Of a stretch of 64,000 nt of DNA, positions 11,677 to 25,365 are shown one piece after another. A program made the position numbers and the translations under genes. The stretch is from assembly GCA_018524725.1 (NCBI GenBank), contig JAEUWP010000535.1, forward strand, positions 62,001-126,000, read 5' to 3'. This stretch comes from Podaxis mareebaensis (lineage: Eukaryota; Basidiomycota; Agaricomycetes; Agaricales; Agaricaceae). The notes under the pieces were generated by a model, which was given only the letters and a program-made list of their open reading frames with translations, made no database searches and had not been told where the DNA came from. Position 1 is the first letter of the stretch; each line of letters opens with the position of its first letter.

Positions 11677-14600
11677 TTACTTACCATAGAGGTCATAAGG
11701 TTCCGGTATATACATGCCTGGTACATTAGCTACACTTGCATGTTGCGTGTGGGGTAGTATGTGGTTTTGGTGCTGGGGATGTTGATGGTCCTGAATCGGT
11801 AAGTCCATTCCGTTCATGCCACCAACACTCATCCCCAAGCCATTATACCCGCCAGCCGCGGTTGATCCCAGTTGCGAGAAGGTCGAATAGTCACCCCAGA
11901 ACTGGGGTTGTGAGTGAGTCTGCACATGCGTGGCCATCTCAGGCGAACGAGGATATCGTTGGTGATGTTGGGAGTTAGAGTGTGGCTGTTGGACCTGTTG
12001 TGCTTGCCCATGATGAGAGGATGTAGGAAGAAGATGTTGATGGTGGTGATGGTGCTCGTCCACCAGTCCGGTAGAATAAAGTTGAGGCAAAACGCTCGTC
12101 GTTAGTAGTGGTTCTTCGTCTTGGTGGTGTTGACGGCCGGCACCTCTCACGTTACTCTCCTCGCTAACGACGACCTGGGATCCGCTCGAAACGTGAGCGG
12201 TAGACGGATTATCGGACCATCGGTATTCGGCCGTCGGCAGAAGGGAGGGCGGCTGAATAGCGTAGCTCTCGGCGGAGCTATGATACGGTTGCTGACGAAC
12301 AGGGCGATACTGATCAGATGGAGCAAGCTCCCGCTGTGATGGCTGACGGCGAACGGTGTGGTGCGTTTGAACCGTCACGGCCGACCGTATTGGCGCAACG
12401 TATTCCCCACCATTATTGAGAATGCCGTTGGCCACAGAGGTAGGTGCGACATTGTCATCTGCGCCATCCTCGTGGGAGGATTTCCTCTTGTGAGTGCTGC
12501 TGCCCGAAGTGACATCGGTTCTTTGCAAAGTCAGGCTGCTGGCCGTGACGGCAGAGGTACTAGCGCCAGGACCGATACTCAGGTTCATTTTGGCACCGCT
12601 GAGCAACTCCAAGGCTCTTCCCGCACTAGGCCAAACGTAACGCATCGCCGACAGGGCGTCCAGGCACCGACGCAGATTGATATGGGCCTGGGGATCGTCG
12701 GGGTAGGCAGTCACTGAAACGGAAAGTGAACAGGTGTCGTTGTGGGACTGAGAACACGGACGCGTACAGCTGATGACATGCATGATGCTGGCCGTGAACA
12801 CATAATAGCACAAAAATACAGAGCACCTATTAAGAGGGTATCGTTCGCGATAGGCTGTCACTGTTTCAGGTTTCGTCAGCAAACCCCTAATAGGGCGAAA
12901 GAAAACCTCACCAATCGAAGTGATGTGATTGGCAGCACTGGCGCAGAGCTCGTAGCTCCTTCTCGACTTGATCAACTCGAGGTCGTCGGGATCGGAGTGA
13001 TCATCCGAACCAGTCCTGTTCTTGGAGTTCAACGCTCGTCGGATGCTATTCAAATACGTCAAGTCATTGCCATTTTGCCAAGCCGTAAGGAGGAGAAGGC
13101 TCACAAAGGGCGATGTAGCAGCAGTACTGCACACCAATACTGCATGTGGAGCGTTAGGGTATGTGCGGGAGGTAAACTTGATGGCGCATCTCGTTCGGCG
13201 GCAACCGCAGTGTCGTATCTGAGATGTTCAGGCAGATCAAAGTACCACTTGTCTAATACGCCTTCTAGAACCGCTGCTTGTTTCGCCGTCTCAGCCTGAC
13301 GACCGGCAGGACGAGCAATGGGTGAAGTAAGGGCGGCTGGCGCATCAGGGTACGGTCGAACAGCATATAAAGCTTGAATGATTGCACTGAGGATTTCAGC
13401 TGAGAAAACCAAAATAAATAAAGGTTGTCCACAAAGATATTCGTAGAGCACGCACAAAGTTCGGCGCATTTGTTGAAGCAGGAAACAACGCGTCCAGGAA
13501 CAGGTGAAGTCCAATGGCCATCAACATCAAGTGACTTCCACTCCTCCATCTCCTCGGGCTGCGGAAATGAAAAATCAGTACGCGAACCGATCGTGTCGAT
13601 GTGCGACTTGCCTCATTCAGATCAGGGACTTCTGTATCGAAATCCCTCTCACAAATCATGAGCGGCCTGCCGATATACGCCGAGACGTATTTGTCCATGA
13701 TGACACAACCAAACCAAATGCGTCTCCGTTCCCCGAGCTCCCAGTCTCCAAAGATACGGCCTTCCTCCGCGTTAACGGACGGCTCATTGGACTTGGCAGC
13801 ACCGAGGCCTGGCCTTCTCCAGCCTTCTGCCTTTCTATGCATTCCGAGATCCTGTGCCATGCGTATCGCCATCCCGGTGTATGCCCAGGCGAGTGCCATC
13901 GCACCAATTCCGACCTCTCGGTAGCCCATGAGTAAGAGAGCCTGACACGTGCTCGGCCGAGATGAGGCGTAGGAGGTGTCAAGCAGCGTCTTGGCAGAAC
14001 TGAAGTACTGCTCGCCTGCAGCCCACATGGAAACACCATCGGTAGGAAGTGGGGTCGTCGAGGTGGGGGAAGGGGAGGTGTCGGAGGCGGAAGGCGATGG
14101 GAACGAAGACGAACTAGGGGCCAGTGGAGGAATATCATAACGAGCAGCAAGGGCAAACATTGCGAGCAATAGGAGCGGCGCAACGCGTCGAGCCCGTTTC
14201 ATGAACGGATAGGCGTCACCACTAACAAATATTAAGCATTCGGTGAAGGAAGTGCTTTGAGTACATACCCATTTTTCCAGACTTCCCAGAATGCCTTTTT
14301 GTGCACGACAGGGAAAGAAGGATGTACATATGTAAAGTATAGGTCCAGTAGCCGCTCTTGTTCATTCCTTGGGGGCAAAAGTTCATCGCCATTAGGATTA
14401 CCACCGAATTTCAATAGGCCCGGAGAAGGCTCTGGGGCGCGCTGTCGATTATCTGTGGTGGATACGGACTTCGATTGTGACGCTGAAGCACCTTCCGACG
14501 CGGAAACCCGAGCGTCAGACTCGTTGCCGTTTTGAGATTCAGCAACTGAAGGAAGCGGAGGCCAGACGCGAGCACCTGGGAACCTCCTATAAAATTGGAT

Positions 14601-16078
14601 AGATTAGAAGGAATATGTGAAGAAATGAGAGAAAACAAACCAGATGCCGCCCTCGTTCCTTTTGTCGACCCGCTCTTGGTCGTTCAAGAGGTAGAGTCCA
14701 CTAGCCTTGCCGTGATAGCGTACTTCCTCTTCTTCGTTGAGACTAAGCTCTCCAACGGCTTCAGTAAGTTGTTTCTCTTCCTCTTCTCCTTCCTTGGAAA
14801 GGGCCCCATCGTCTCGCGACCTTGAGCCAGCGGAATTGGGGATAGAAGCGGAGGTGTTGGTAGGACTTGGGGGACACATAGCAGAACCCATGTCCTCGTA
14901 GTCGTAATCTTCGTCGCCCAGCCGTCTTCGTTGTCGCTCCCGTCCACTTCCGGAGGGTGCTTTGCCATCACTCGAATATGTTGCCACGCGAAGCGACGGT
15001 TTGCCATTGGCGGCAGTCGGTACCACTTGGACGTAGGATGGTTCGTTTGTCCTTCCGGCACCGAGCATGTCAATAACCTTGTCTTGCCACTCATTGGAAG
15101 GACTAATAATCAGAGTGTCAGCGCGATAATTGGCGGTGGCGACGACAATTGGCATGGATACGCACTGAGTTGAGGTCAGGTCCAACTTTCCGCCCTCCTT
15201 CTCCTTCGAGGAACCTGCCACGGTCGATTCGGCCGTCTTTTTGCTACTGGATGGGGATGGGTCGGAGCCACGCTTGCGACCTTTGACGCCGTACGGTGAA
15301 TTGTCGACACGAGTGATGATCTCCTTGGCCAGCGGGTCCTAAAATTACGCATATATTAACACAGGGTATGAATATCTGCGCATATACGCACCTTGGCGAT
15401 ATCTCGGAGCAACGACTGGGCCCGCTGGTCCTTGCTGGCGAGTAGAATGCCAACGAGGGCCTCAGTCTGGTGCAGACGCGCCTCTATAGCATCTATGTAG
15501 CCCTTGGGTGGCCCGCGCTTCCTGGAGGGCCCCAAGAAGGTGCAAGCTGGGTATATGCGCTTTTAGCACGCATATAAGCAGAGATAAGAGGCAAAAACGC
15601 ACGTGTGCCGAGCATAATGCAGCTCTTGCATGGCTCGTTGGGTCCTGAGCGCTCGCACTTGCACTTTGACTTGCGGCACTGATCACATGCTGAAGCGAAT
15701 ATGAGATCAAGAGGAGATCAAGAAGAGTGGCAAAAGTGTACCTTTGCTGCTTCTACGGCGGACGGCACGTTCTGCAGAGGCCTGAGAAAGTTGAGATTGG
15801 GTGTAGCCGTGGACGGGGATGTCGTCGTAGTCGTCCGAATAGGACATGTAGGGAAGGTTGTGGGAAGAGGGAGAGGCAGGAGTGGACCAGGGCTGGGAGT
15901 TGTTTGGGTTGTTTGTATACGAACCGAAGCGATAGAGGGGCGTGGGTGGGTCGGAGGGGGTGCGGGACTGGGAGTGTGGTTGGTGATCGTGGGACGGAGG
16001 AAACTTGAAGTGGAAGTGGTGAAGAGGCGACAGATCGGGCGAGGCAGAAGCCTCTGACTTGATGTGTGGGTAGAACAT
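11677..16078 (-). CDS. Zn(II)2Cys6 transcription factor with fungal-specific regulatory domain
   Basis: A nuclear DNA-binding regulator. The N-terminal exon from ATG 16078 is Ser/Pro/His-rich. The next exons encode ACDQCRKSKCKCERS and PCKSCIMLGTPC, a binuclear zinc cluster C-X2-C-X6-C-X8-C-X2-C-X6-C split by an intron. A basic linker (SRKRGPPKGYIDAIEARLHQ) and a dimerisation helix (TEALVGILLASKDQRAQSLL) follow. An acidic, low-complexity section precedes the fungal-specific transcription factor domain: DLYFTYVHPSFPVVHKKAFW, then LLLLAMFALAARYD, YREVGIGAMALAWAYTGMAI, RRRIWFGCVIMDKYVSAYIG and RPLMICERDFDTEVPD. The C-terminus is rich in His and Gln and ends MYIPEPYDLYGK. About ten exons and more than 1,000 residues. 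The terminal GGTAAGTAA contains both the in-frame stop and a consensus splice donor, so the end may be G or GK. The regulated pathway is unknown. Confidence 0.88.
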
Positions 16079-19000
16079 ACTTTGCAGAGCTCATCCATCC
16101 TGTGCAGTTATATCTCCAGTCTCCCTGGCTCGTCTCGTCCGCGAACCACCTCGATCTCTCCTCGATCACAGATCCACAACTCAATTTTCACCCTGCCAAT
16201 CCGCCTTCGCGTCATCCATACCGCGCCGGCCCGCCTTGAACCCATATGTATTTCTATTCAAATCCATCACCTAATCCAACCACTGCGGCCCTCGACCGAT
16301 CTCATGCCATAATCTCCGTACACAACCACAGAACCCTCCTGTTGCCATCCGCTCGGCCTAGAAATCACGCATTCATATTCTCTCCAGTTCACTCAACCCA
16401 TGCCACTCCGAACCATCATCTCATACATCCTCCAACCCCAATCTTGCCATCTCCATCTTTTTTCCATCAAAGTCTGCCAGAAGACCTCGTACAAAGGGCA
16501 TTACAGCCCGTGGCCGGATCCGCGAGCTTAACTTAGGCCAAACGAACAGTAGCTAGGTGTCTACTCCGACAAGCTCAAACGAAAGATTATGCAGAAACGT
16601 TCCTGCTTGGGGCTCGGACACACATCAATCTCATTGTTCATCACTGTTTGTGCTCACACTCGACAGGGCTGAAGCGCTAACGATGGACAGAGTCCGAGGG
16701 CTTCTCGCTGCAAACTTTGTTGACACGACCCTGATCCAATCTTCCTTCCGTATCTGGTAAACAACCAAAAATGCCATTCCGCCATCCCAACAACTTCCCA
16801 ATCGCCAATCTCAAAGCCCAAAGCCCTTCCTCCACGTTGTGACCCACTTCGTAACATCTGAACAACTCTTCCGTTCACACTGACACATTTTTTGAGTTCT
16901 CGTAGGCACCCTAATTCGCGCACGTGACACTTAGGAGACACTGCCCCGTCTCTCGAAGATGTCACATCGATTTTCAACATCAACAAAACTCCTGGAGAAT
17001 TGTGATCACACTGCAAGTCCAACAGACAAGAGCCTCGAGTTTTAGCGCATGGCATGCGCTTGTCAGAACATTTTTATGTATCATTATGTGTCAACCTCCA
17101 GGCTACTTCTCTACAATCCACAGCCTCTAGGTTGCACATCCATCACCAAACAATCCATCGTCGGATCACTGTTCTCACCCCGTCCACTCTTTTCGTTTGG
17201 CAACACGCAACACACCAACAATGTCCAGTAAGTGTCGCTTCGCCGCGACCCCTCAGTATCCAGTTCTCAGTCCCTCTCCTGGTGCCCTATCCATACACTC
17301 AACCAATCAAAAACATCTCATTATCATTACTTGGCACATCTGAACTAGTTGCTAGCCAACGGCCACATTCCAGAATTTCGCCATCGAACGGCGGTACCGG
17401 AGCCGACGCTCGAAAAAGGCAAAAAGGGCGACTTTGCATGCACTCCGACAAAAATTTTCTACCCAGGCACCGGCTTTCGGTTGTCATTATACCATACAAA
17501 CGCACGCAGGTCACACATGTGTTAATCGTGTAGGAACACCGTTATAAACCGCAAGAGTCCAAGGCAGCTCAAGAGTGAATCCCAAGCCGTCCCTGACACT
17601 GCTGCTCCCATGCGACAAAGGGGTTCTAGATACCTGCGAAATCTCGACTCAGGAGCAATGAGCACTGAGACACCCTCAGCTCCCCGAGTGCAAACGGGCG
17701 AACTCGAGGGTCAATATCCTCTCACCCGTACTCGGGCAATTGACGGCGTAATATACCCTAAACAATTCAACACCTCTTAAACGACATCACTTCAGAACCT
17801 ATAGTATACAAACGCCGTCGGCGAGTTTTGAGGTACCAAACTTTGACCTCGCAACCTCACCCTTCTTCAAATCCCATAATACCTGGTCCAGCCTTCTTTC
17901 ATTATCGTGGATTTGCTAATCGGAACAGATTCCGGGGCCCTATCGCGTTGTCATGCTCTCCATTTGCAAGATTCTACCTTACTCACAGGCTCACGCCACA
18001 GCGCCCAAACCGAAGGGCAATTTCTCAAATTTGGGATCCCGCAGACACCCCTATTCAGCTCCGTTCACCACCGATGGGACAATAACGCAGTCTCAAAACA
18101 CGCCAGATGAAACCTCCTACCCCATCGAGTCAGCAACACCTGCGGTTTCTTCCAGGACCCCCAGCCCAAAGCCCAATATCAGGTTTTCCAACTGAAAAGT
18201 CCACCACAACGTCAGTCATCCCAACTCTCAACTAGAATGTCGTGGCGGACACCGCGACACTCAGCATCAACCAAACCCCTATTTTGCATCAAATTCACTC
18301 CCTCCCCGAACAGTACACGAAAGATAAACCTTCGGTTCTCCTTTACACCGGTTGCAACCTCGTACCAGGTCCCACCAATTACTAGCGCGAGAAGGACCAC
18401 GGCCACCGCTACACGACAATATTTACAGTTCAAACAATCCGCGTACTAGGGCACAAAGTACCAAGCTGGGGCTCTCACCCGATATCATCAAGTCAAGCAA
18501 AAATCAAGACGAAGAAAAATCAATCACGGACCCATCGCGGGACCGTTGTTTGATAAGTATCTTTTGATCCTCCCGACCTTTGATCCTCTCAAATTGTTGA
18601 TCGCATTCCCGATTATTCCAAAAGTAGAGTGACACGCAATCAGAAATATGATTATCCCATGTTGGAACTTGACAGGGCGCATTTGGGTGCATTTCGTATA
18701 TGCTCGTATATGCGGGAGATTGGGGTTTGTATTCCAAGTCGTAAATTCCCAGTCGAATAAACGTCCATAAGAAATAACAGGATAAAGGTGATTCCAATCG
18801 CCTTGTCCATTTGTAATGTCGCTCGCTAACCGCCCAGTCTCACATATCCAAGCGCACAATCACCATACCCCCGTGGTGTGAAGTTATTGGTTGTCGGGGG
18901 CCTGGTACTCTTCACATTGTTCCTCGAGTTCAGCGGTGGTGATCTGAGAATTCGAACAGGGATACTCGGCAAGTTTAGCCATGAAGACTCTCACCCGGGA

Positions 19001-20516
19001 CGGGTGGGGACTGGTTGCTTTTTTTTTTTCTTACTAACGGTGAGCAGTCATAATAATTCGAAAGAGCAGATATGAAACCTCCATCCAACCCAACCCCAAA
19101 AGCTCCCGAACTTCACCGAAACACTTACCAGTTACTAGTATATCCGAACAAAGCATTTGATGACATGTCCTATACAATATACCCAAGTCACACGATGATC
19201 TACCTGAGCTTTTCAACGCCACGGATTCTCCGCCTCGTACTCCCCTCACATTCCACCGACAGCGCCAAGTCACTGCGGTTACTTACTTTGCTGGGCATAT
19301 TAGAACACACTAGATGAAACCCTGATAGAAGGACGTTGCGCCTCATGGCATACAATGGACATGAGAGTCCTGCTAGTTCAGAAGAACTCAGAGGAACTGC
19401 TGGGACAAGGGTGAGATATTCTATTTGTGTGGATTGTTCGAAAATATCTTCCCTGCACAGGCACCAGCTTAGATCTGCGCTGTCCAGCTCATCTGTCATC
19501 CACCCATCTCTAATGGACATTCCGAGGGGTCGGCAGCTTGTCAGGATTCTGCCAAGTTTCTCCAATTGTTTTGATGAGGCCTGCTGTCATACGCCACAGC
19601 TCGCGGGACGGTTGTGTTCTGATGCCTGCCGCAGGGCTTCTTCTACCTCAACAGGAAAGCGGAAGCACTCTCTACTACCCATAGCACACTAAGTCACTGT
19701 CAAACAAACCGCCAGCGATGGCACGTACTGGGTTCCGTTTCATCAATACCAACGAGGTGCGTTTACTCAGCTGGGAAAACACTCCCCTACCTGATATTGT
19801 TCGACCTCAGTTACGCCAAGATACAGCACCCGTGACAAGACCCCAGGTGAGGCGGGTTGTCATTTCCAGAATCCCAACCCACGGCTTCCTCCCAGTTCAT
19901 TGTCATCTAGGCCGCACATCGCGGATAGGTTCCTGGTGTATACTTGTCTTACCCCTCGCCGTGCTTCACAGCTTCACCAGTTATAGTCGGATAATCAGAT
20001 CCAGTACACGGATCGGACATCAATAAATAGCCAGTGCAGGGAACGGTGGCCGTTTTCAGCTTTCGTGTCGTGTCCCTTATCAGCTACCTGAGCAAACACG
20101 ACTTGCGATTTCCATGAATGATTAGATAATCCATCTATAATTGTTCCGGCCTCCACCAGTGGGTGAACACACCCTACACAGGCTCGGCGGACATATTTGG
20201 ATCGTGTATAAATTGGTGACTCGTGAACTACGACAATTAAGTACTATTAAAGACATCGAACAACTTGTCTCAGTTTACGACAGGGGTAGGTAACGCCAGA
20301 ACAATCACAAGTGACATGGAAATAAGCCGGAAAATGGGAAAAGCACAACAGGATAAAGGGGAATAGGTAGTTTGTATATCACAGAAACGCGCTCCACTCC
20401 TAAACAAGGCGCGACGGGAGAGGAGGCAGGCATCAACAATTACGGGTGCCAGTAGAGCCCAGAAGTTGACAATTAAAAGAGGTGAAAGTGCTGAAGAAAT
20501 AAAAATTAGGCGGAAA
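16079..20516. other. Gene-poor region (4.4 kb) between transcription factor and Sds3/Dep1-like gene
   Basis: Many short frames exist but none shows a domain, biased codon use or convincing splice-linked continuation. The ATG at 17221 sits in a good context (CAACAATGTC) and is followed at once by GTAAGT, so it could be a tiny first exon, but no downstream exon could be tied to it. The interval presumably includes the long promoter of the transcription factor on its left side and the 3' UTR of the Sds3/Dep1-like gene on its right. Confidence 0.4.
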
Positions 20517-23500
20517 TCAATGTCCATCAACCATCTGAGGCACGCTCATTTTCGAAGGTGGAGGTAGCGTCACAGGAGAATTCGCTGAAGCAGACGTCGA
20601 GAGGGGGGGGATACCGGGACCACTTACTATCTTCTGTTCCTCCGTTACTCGCTCTTTGTTTTTCTCCCTCTCCCTCTCCTCTGTCTCTACACCACTAACA
20701 GCACCATTAACACTCCTCGCCGAAGGCGAAGTAAATGGCCCACTTCTTCCTTCAGAGCCCACAGGAGTCCCAGCCCTCCCAGGCCCAGCAAGTATTTTTG
20801 GACTAACGAGGGGTTGCTGGCCGCCGACGGACTTTCCACTCTGACCAACAGGCGACAGAGGCCTCATCTTGTATCCCACGGGGGGCGACCTTGCACCTAC
20901 TGATCCTCCCGATCCTCCCGCCGCAGCCAGCGCACGTTCACGCTCACTTGGACCCATATTCGCATTGCCACTAGGCGGCGGCGGCGGTGGAGGTCCATAC
21001 CGTACTGGAGCCGGCGATCTTTGCCTCTGTAAGCTCGGGCTCGAAGTCGGCATTGCAACGTTGCTGCCTCCTCTCGTATCCAGATTGGTCGCTCCTGTGT
21101 TCGATAAACCACCAACGCCGGATGCTCCGCTGCTCAGTACCAGGTCCCTCTCGCGGTCCCGTTCCCGTTCCCGCTCGCGTTCATTCAACAATGTAGGACT
21201 TTGTGGCAGAGGTGGTCGCCTAGGCGGGGATATCGCTGGCACCTCCCTGTTTACACCGCCAGCTGACGAAGATACAGGGGGAGGAGGACCTGCAGAGGGT
21301 GTCGAAGGGCCTGCAGTAGGAGGTGCACTTCGTCCTGTACTCGAGAATCTATGTCCAGGGGATCTAACATGTCCATCATATCCGGACGATACTGAGAAGA
21401 GCATCATCAGTTGTAGTTGAGACAGCGAAATTGCATTTACTCACCACGAGGCGATGAAGTCCCGTTCAAGGAAGTAGCCTGCATAGCTTGCGTCGAAGCC
21501 ATGACAAACGGCGTCGGTATCGGTCTGTCACTTTCCAGAGACGATGGCGGCGGGGGAGGTCCCGATACAATAGGCCCTTGACTCCCTTGACTCTGAGGTT
21601 GCGATTGAGACTGAGACGAAGGCCCGGGTACAGGCGATGACCTCCTCGAGATCCTCGCTCTCTCCTTCTCCCTCTCTCTCTCCCTCTCCCTAAATTCTGC
21701 CTGTTCTCGACTCATAGGGTGATCATCCCTTGGCGGAGGTGGCGGTCCATGCTTTGCACCTGAGGAAAGGTTGATAACTTCCGTCGGGTATTGACCATGC
21801 CCTGAACCCGGTCGAATCTCCCCGTATTCTCTAGGTGCTCTTGGACTCTGCATCGCGGATCCAGGCGGTTGCCCACCTGGACCAGTAGACTGATTGTGAT
21901 GGTGATGCACGACGTGATGATGATGTGGCGCCCGAGGATGATGGTGTCCTCCGAAAATATGAGAATGCTGGCCGGATGCCATGGCATGCACATGCTGGTG
22001 CATTGATTGCGGGGGCGGTGGTCCAGGAGGCGGGCCTTGTCGATGCGCCATCATCTGTATATGCCTTTCGCGCTCCCTATCTATATCCAACATCATCCCT
22101 TCCTTTTCTCTGTCTCCCTCCCTCCGCTCCCTCTGCTCACGTTCCTTCATCGCCATCCTATCCCGTTCCTCTTCCTCACCTCCCATAGGATAATCTCTCC
22201 TCCTATCGTCGCCAGGCACCCACTCCCCCTTCGGCCTTGCCTGCCCTGGCCCCGGATACCCGCCAGGTCCAACAGGCGCGGGTCCAGCACCAGGTGGCAT
22301 ACCCGGCCCAACCCATCCTCCATGAGGTTGTTTCCCGTTCGTCATACTGACACCATTCATTGGCGAAGGCGATCTCCTTCCATGGTGTCCGGGTGGTCCA
22401 GCCAATGGAGGACCAGGCGGTGGAACGCCTTCAGGATACGATCCCCCATTCACCTGCGACCCATAATAATGGTGCGGAGGAACAACTTGCGGCATAACCG
22501 GTATCATCTCGTCCATCTGGAATATTGCTGGTCCAGGGGGTCCTCCATGAGGTGGAGGATGACCATGTCCAGGTCCATGTCCAGGTGGCGGCGGTGGCAT
22601 CCTCCCATTCGCCGGATTCGGATATGCATAACCCTGTGGAGGGTGCATCTGATGCGCAAATTGAGGCATATGTTGTGGCGGTGGCATCCGGCCAGGTGGG
22701 ACAATAGGATTGCCCATGTGATCCGTATATGAATCGTATCCGCCAAATCCTAACGGTGGTGCAATTTGCCCTGGGAATCCAATGACAGGATTGCCGCGAA
22801 AATCATAGCCTCGGCGATTAGAGAGGAATATCTCGAGATCAGCGTTGATTTCGCTTGCTGAGAGACCTGTGAGTTCGGGGTAAACACCTGGCTTTGGCGT
22901 TGGCTGTGAGTTGTGGACTTTCTGTCTGTCGCCAAATGGGAAGGATTTGATAATTTTGCGTAAAGAGGGTGCAGGAGGCACTTCGGAAGGTGGCAGTGGC
23001 ACACGTCGAACTACCAGCACACGATAAGAGCAGAGTATAGCGGGAACAACGTAGAGACATACCAGATTGAGGCCGTTCCATAGTTCTTCGTTCTCGTTCC
23101 AAACGCCTTCTCTTCCTGCTCACCTCCGCAATCATATCGGTTTGTAGCTCATCACGAGCGAGCTACACGAGGCTCAACAGGTAACCGCGTTTACATAGAA
23201 AAATACGTACCTTCCACCAACTCCACGTTGCGTCTTCATGGATGCGTCTTTTCTTGGCAATATTCGCAAGCTCATACTCGCGTTTCCGCGAAGCCAACTC
23301 AAGGCGCTTGTCACGACGCTTCAGCAGCTCTTTCTGAATATGAATAAGCTCCGGGTGCGTCCCTTTGAGCATCACAGGGGACAGAAAAAATACAGAAATT
23401 AGTTAGACTTCCAAAACAATGCATACGCGCAAAATCCTTACCTTCATTAACAAGTTTCTCTTCCCAAGCCAACCCTTCCATCTTCTCCACATAAACACGT

Positions 23501-25365
23501 TCCCTCAGCAGCGCAAATTTGAGCTCAATCGTCGCAAGCACGTCCAATGCTTCAGCCCTATGAGCAGGTTGTAAATCACTCTCCATCTCCACCTCTAAAT
23601 CATCCTCCGGTAGGGGCTCTTCGGGTTCCGCCTCAGCCTCTACCTCAACCTCTGCCCCGGTCTCGCCTTCCTGCTCCGGTTCGTTCTCAGGTTCATCCAG
23701 ATCAACTTCTCCAGACGGCTCATTATCTCCATCGCCCTCGGCTTCAGGTGCGTCGATATTGATATTCAAAGGTGGGGGGACATGTTTGGTGGGTTTCTCC
23801 TTCTTCTCTGGCTGAGTGTTGACTGGTGGGTCGTCACAGTCGTCGTCCTCGTCGTCATTCGCTGCCTTGGTGATTTTCTTCTTTGCAGAATCCGCCGTAT
23901 CCTTAGTCTTCGCGGGACCAGGAGAATGAGACCGAGAAGATGTGGATGTAGGGGAAGGCGGGTCAATAACTCCGGAGCCCGCCATGATGGACGAAGCAGC
24001 TGCAGCTGCAGCAATCGGTGCAATCGCCTCGACTAAAGGCCCTGTGTCGTCAACAACACGAGACGAAGCCTTCGGTGGCGAAGTCGCGGCTTTGAGCGTT
24101 GCGCTGCTAACGATAGCCGGGACATAGTCGTCTGCAGCTGGGGTGGCTTCCGGTGGGTCGATATCTTCGGCTGAGGGGTCCAAAGAGTCGCCATCCCCAC
24201 CGACGTCACCGTCCTCCTTCTCATCTTCCTTCCCGTTTTCTTCTTCGTCTTCAGTGTTGTTCTCCTCTTGATCCTTTGGCGAGGGAGGGTCGTCAGCGAC
24301 ATCCTCTTCCTCGTCTATACCGTGCCAACGACGATAAGTTGAGTAGGCTTTCATGGGCAAGAGGTATTTCCTGGCGGGCATTCTCCTGCCGCCGAGAGGT
24401 CCTCTTCGCATGACTGGCCTTGTTGGCCTCAATGTTCTTGAGTTTACCGTCGATTCCTTTTGTTTCTCAGGACGCCTCTCGCCTTCAGATTCTTCATCCG
24501 ACTCGCTTTCCGTCTGCTCCTTGGAATCAGTTCCAGTGGCACTCCTCGACTTTTTTGGACGACGAATCCTTACATTCTTATCCTTTTCACTCTCGGCTTC
24601 TTCGCTCTCCGCCTCTTCTTCCTCCTCCTCCCCTTCTTCCTCCTCCTCCCCATCTTCTTCGTCCGAGCCAACCGTGGCATTCTTCGGTGGCCCGGAACCG
24701 CCGTTGACCACCTTTCCAGAGCCGATGGATGCATCGACGTCCATAGCATCATCTTCATCGCCACCTTCGTCACGATTGACTACCTTCTTGCCCTTTGCTT
24801 TTCTTACCAAGGAAGTCGACGCGGAGTGACTGCCGCCGACGGCTCCCTCCTCGTCCGCTTCATCCCCTTCCTCTTCATCCTCTTCCTCCTCCATAGGTTT
24901 CGGAGGTCCAGACATCTCTTCCTCTTCTTCCTCCCTATACGTCTCTGCCCACCCCCACATGGGAGCCGGGACAAGGCTGCTCCTCTTCTTCCTTCCCCCT
25001 CCCCTCTTTGTACCAGCGGATGAGGTCTTCTGCGTCGCACGTCTAGACGCGTTTGTCGACGTGCTAGCAGGGGCGCCACCTCCTACCGAGGTACCCCCAG
25101 CAGATTCATCATCACCCGCCATTGTGGTGTCACCGTCGGGTGCGTTCGGAGCATTATCGCGCTTGTCTGCGGTATCCTGTTCTTCTTCTGTGAGCTCTGA
25201 GAGCTCCGAGTCGCTTCCAAGGCCGTGGGGAGGTGCGGCCTGTTTGTTGTTGGTGTGTGCTGCCTGTGCTTTGTGTGTGGTTGATCCCCTTGCCCTCGGG
25301 GGTGGTGGAGACGGGGTTGGGGATGGGCTGCTAAGGGAGTCAAGAGAAATTGAGGACGCCGGCAT
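20517..25365 (-). CDS. Sds3/Dep1-like chromatin protein (Rpd3L histone deacetylase complex type)
   Basis: The first exon (25365 to about 23452) encodes some 640 residues of acidic, low-complexity sequence with long Glu/Asp runs. Its end and the next two exons carry the folded part: EALDVLATIELKFALLRERV and YVEKMEGLAWEEKLVNEG, spliced to THPELIHIQKELLKRRDKRL, then a basic coiled coil (SRKRRRLERERRTMERP). The pattern ALE.L..IE..FA.LR..LY.EK, then HPEL, is that of the Sds3/Dep1/BRMS1 family, subunits of Sin3-Rpd3L histone deacetylase complexes. The next exon (about 23012-21443) holds SLRKIIKSFPFGDRQ and LTGLSASEINADLEIFL, then Pro/Gly/His-rich disorder. The last exon ends PQMVDGH at 20517. Five exons and about 1,500 residues, far larger than yeast Dep1 or Sds3 because of the disordered flanks. 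Many long opposite-strand frames here are shadows. Confidence 0.78.

Noticed and set aside
12358..14005. Plus-strand frames across the transcription factor gene
   Set aside because: They have no domain and lie opposite exons with clear fungal transcription factor motifs.
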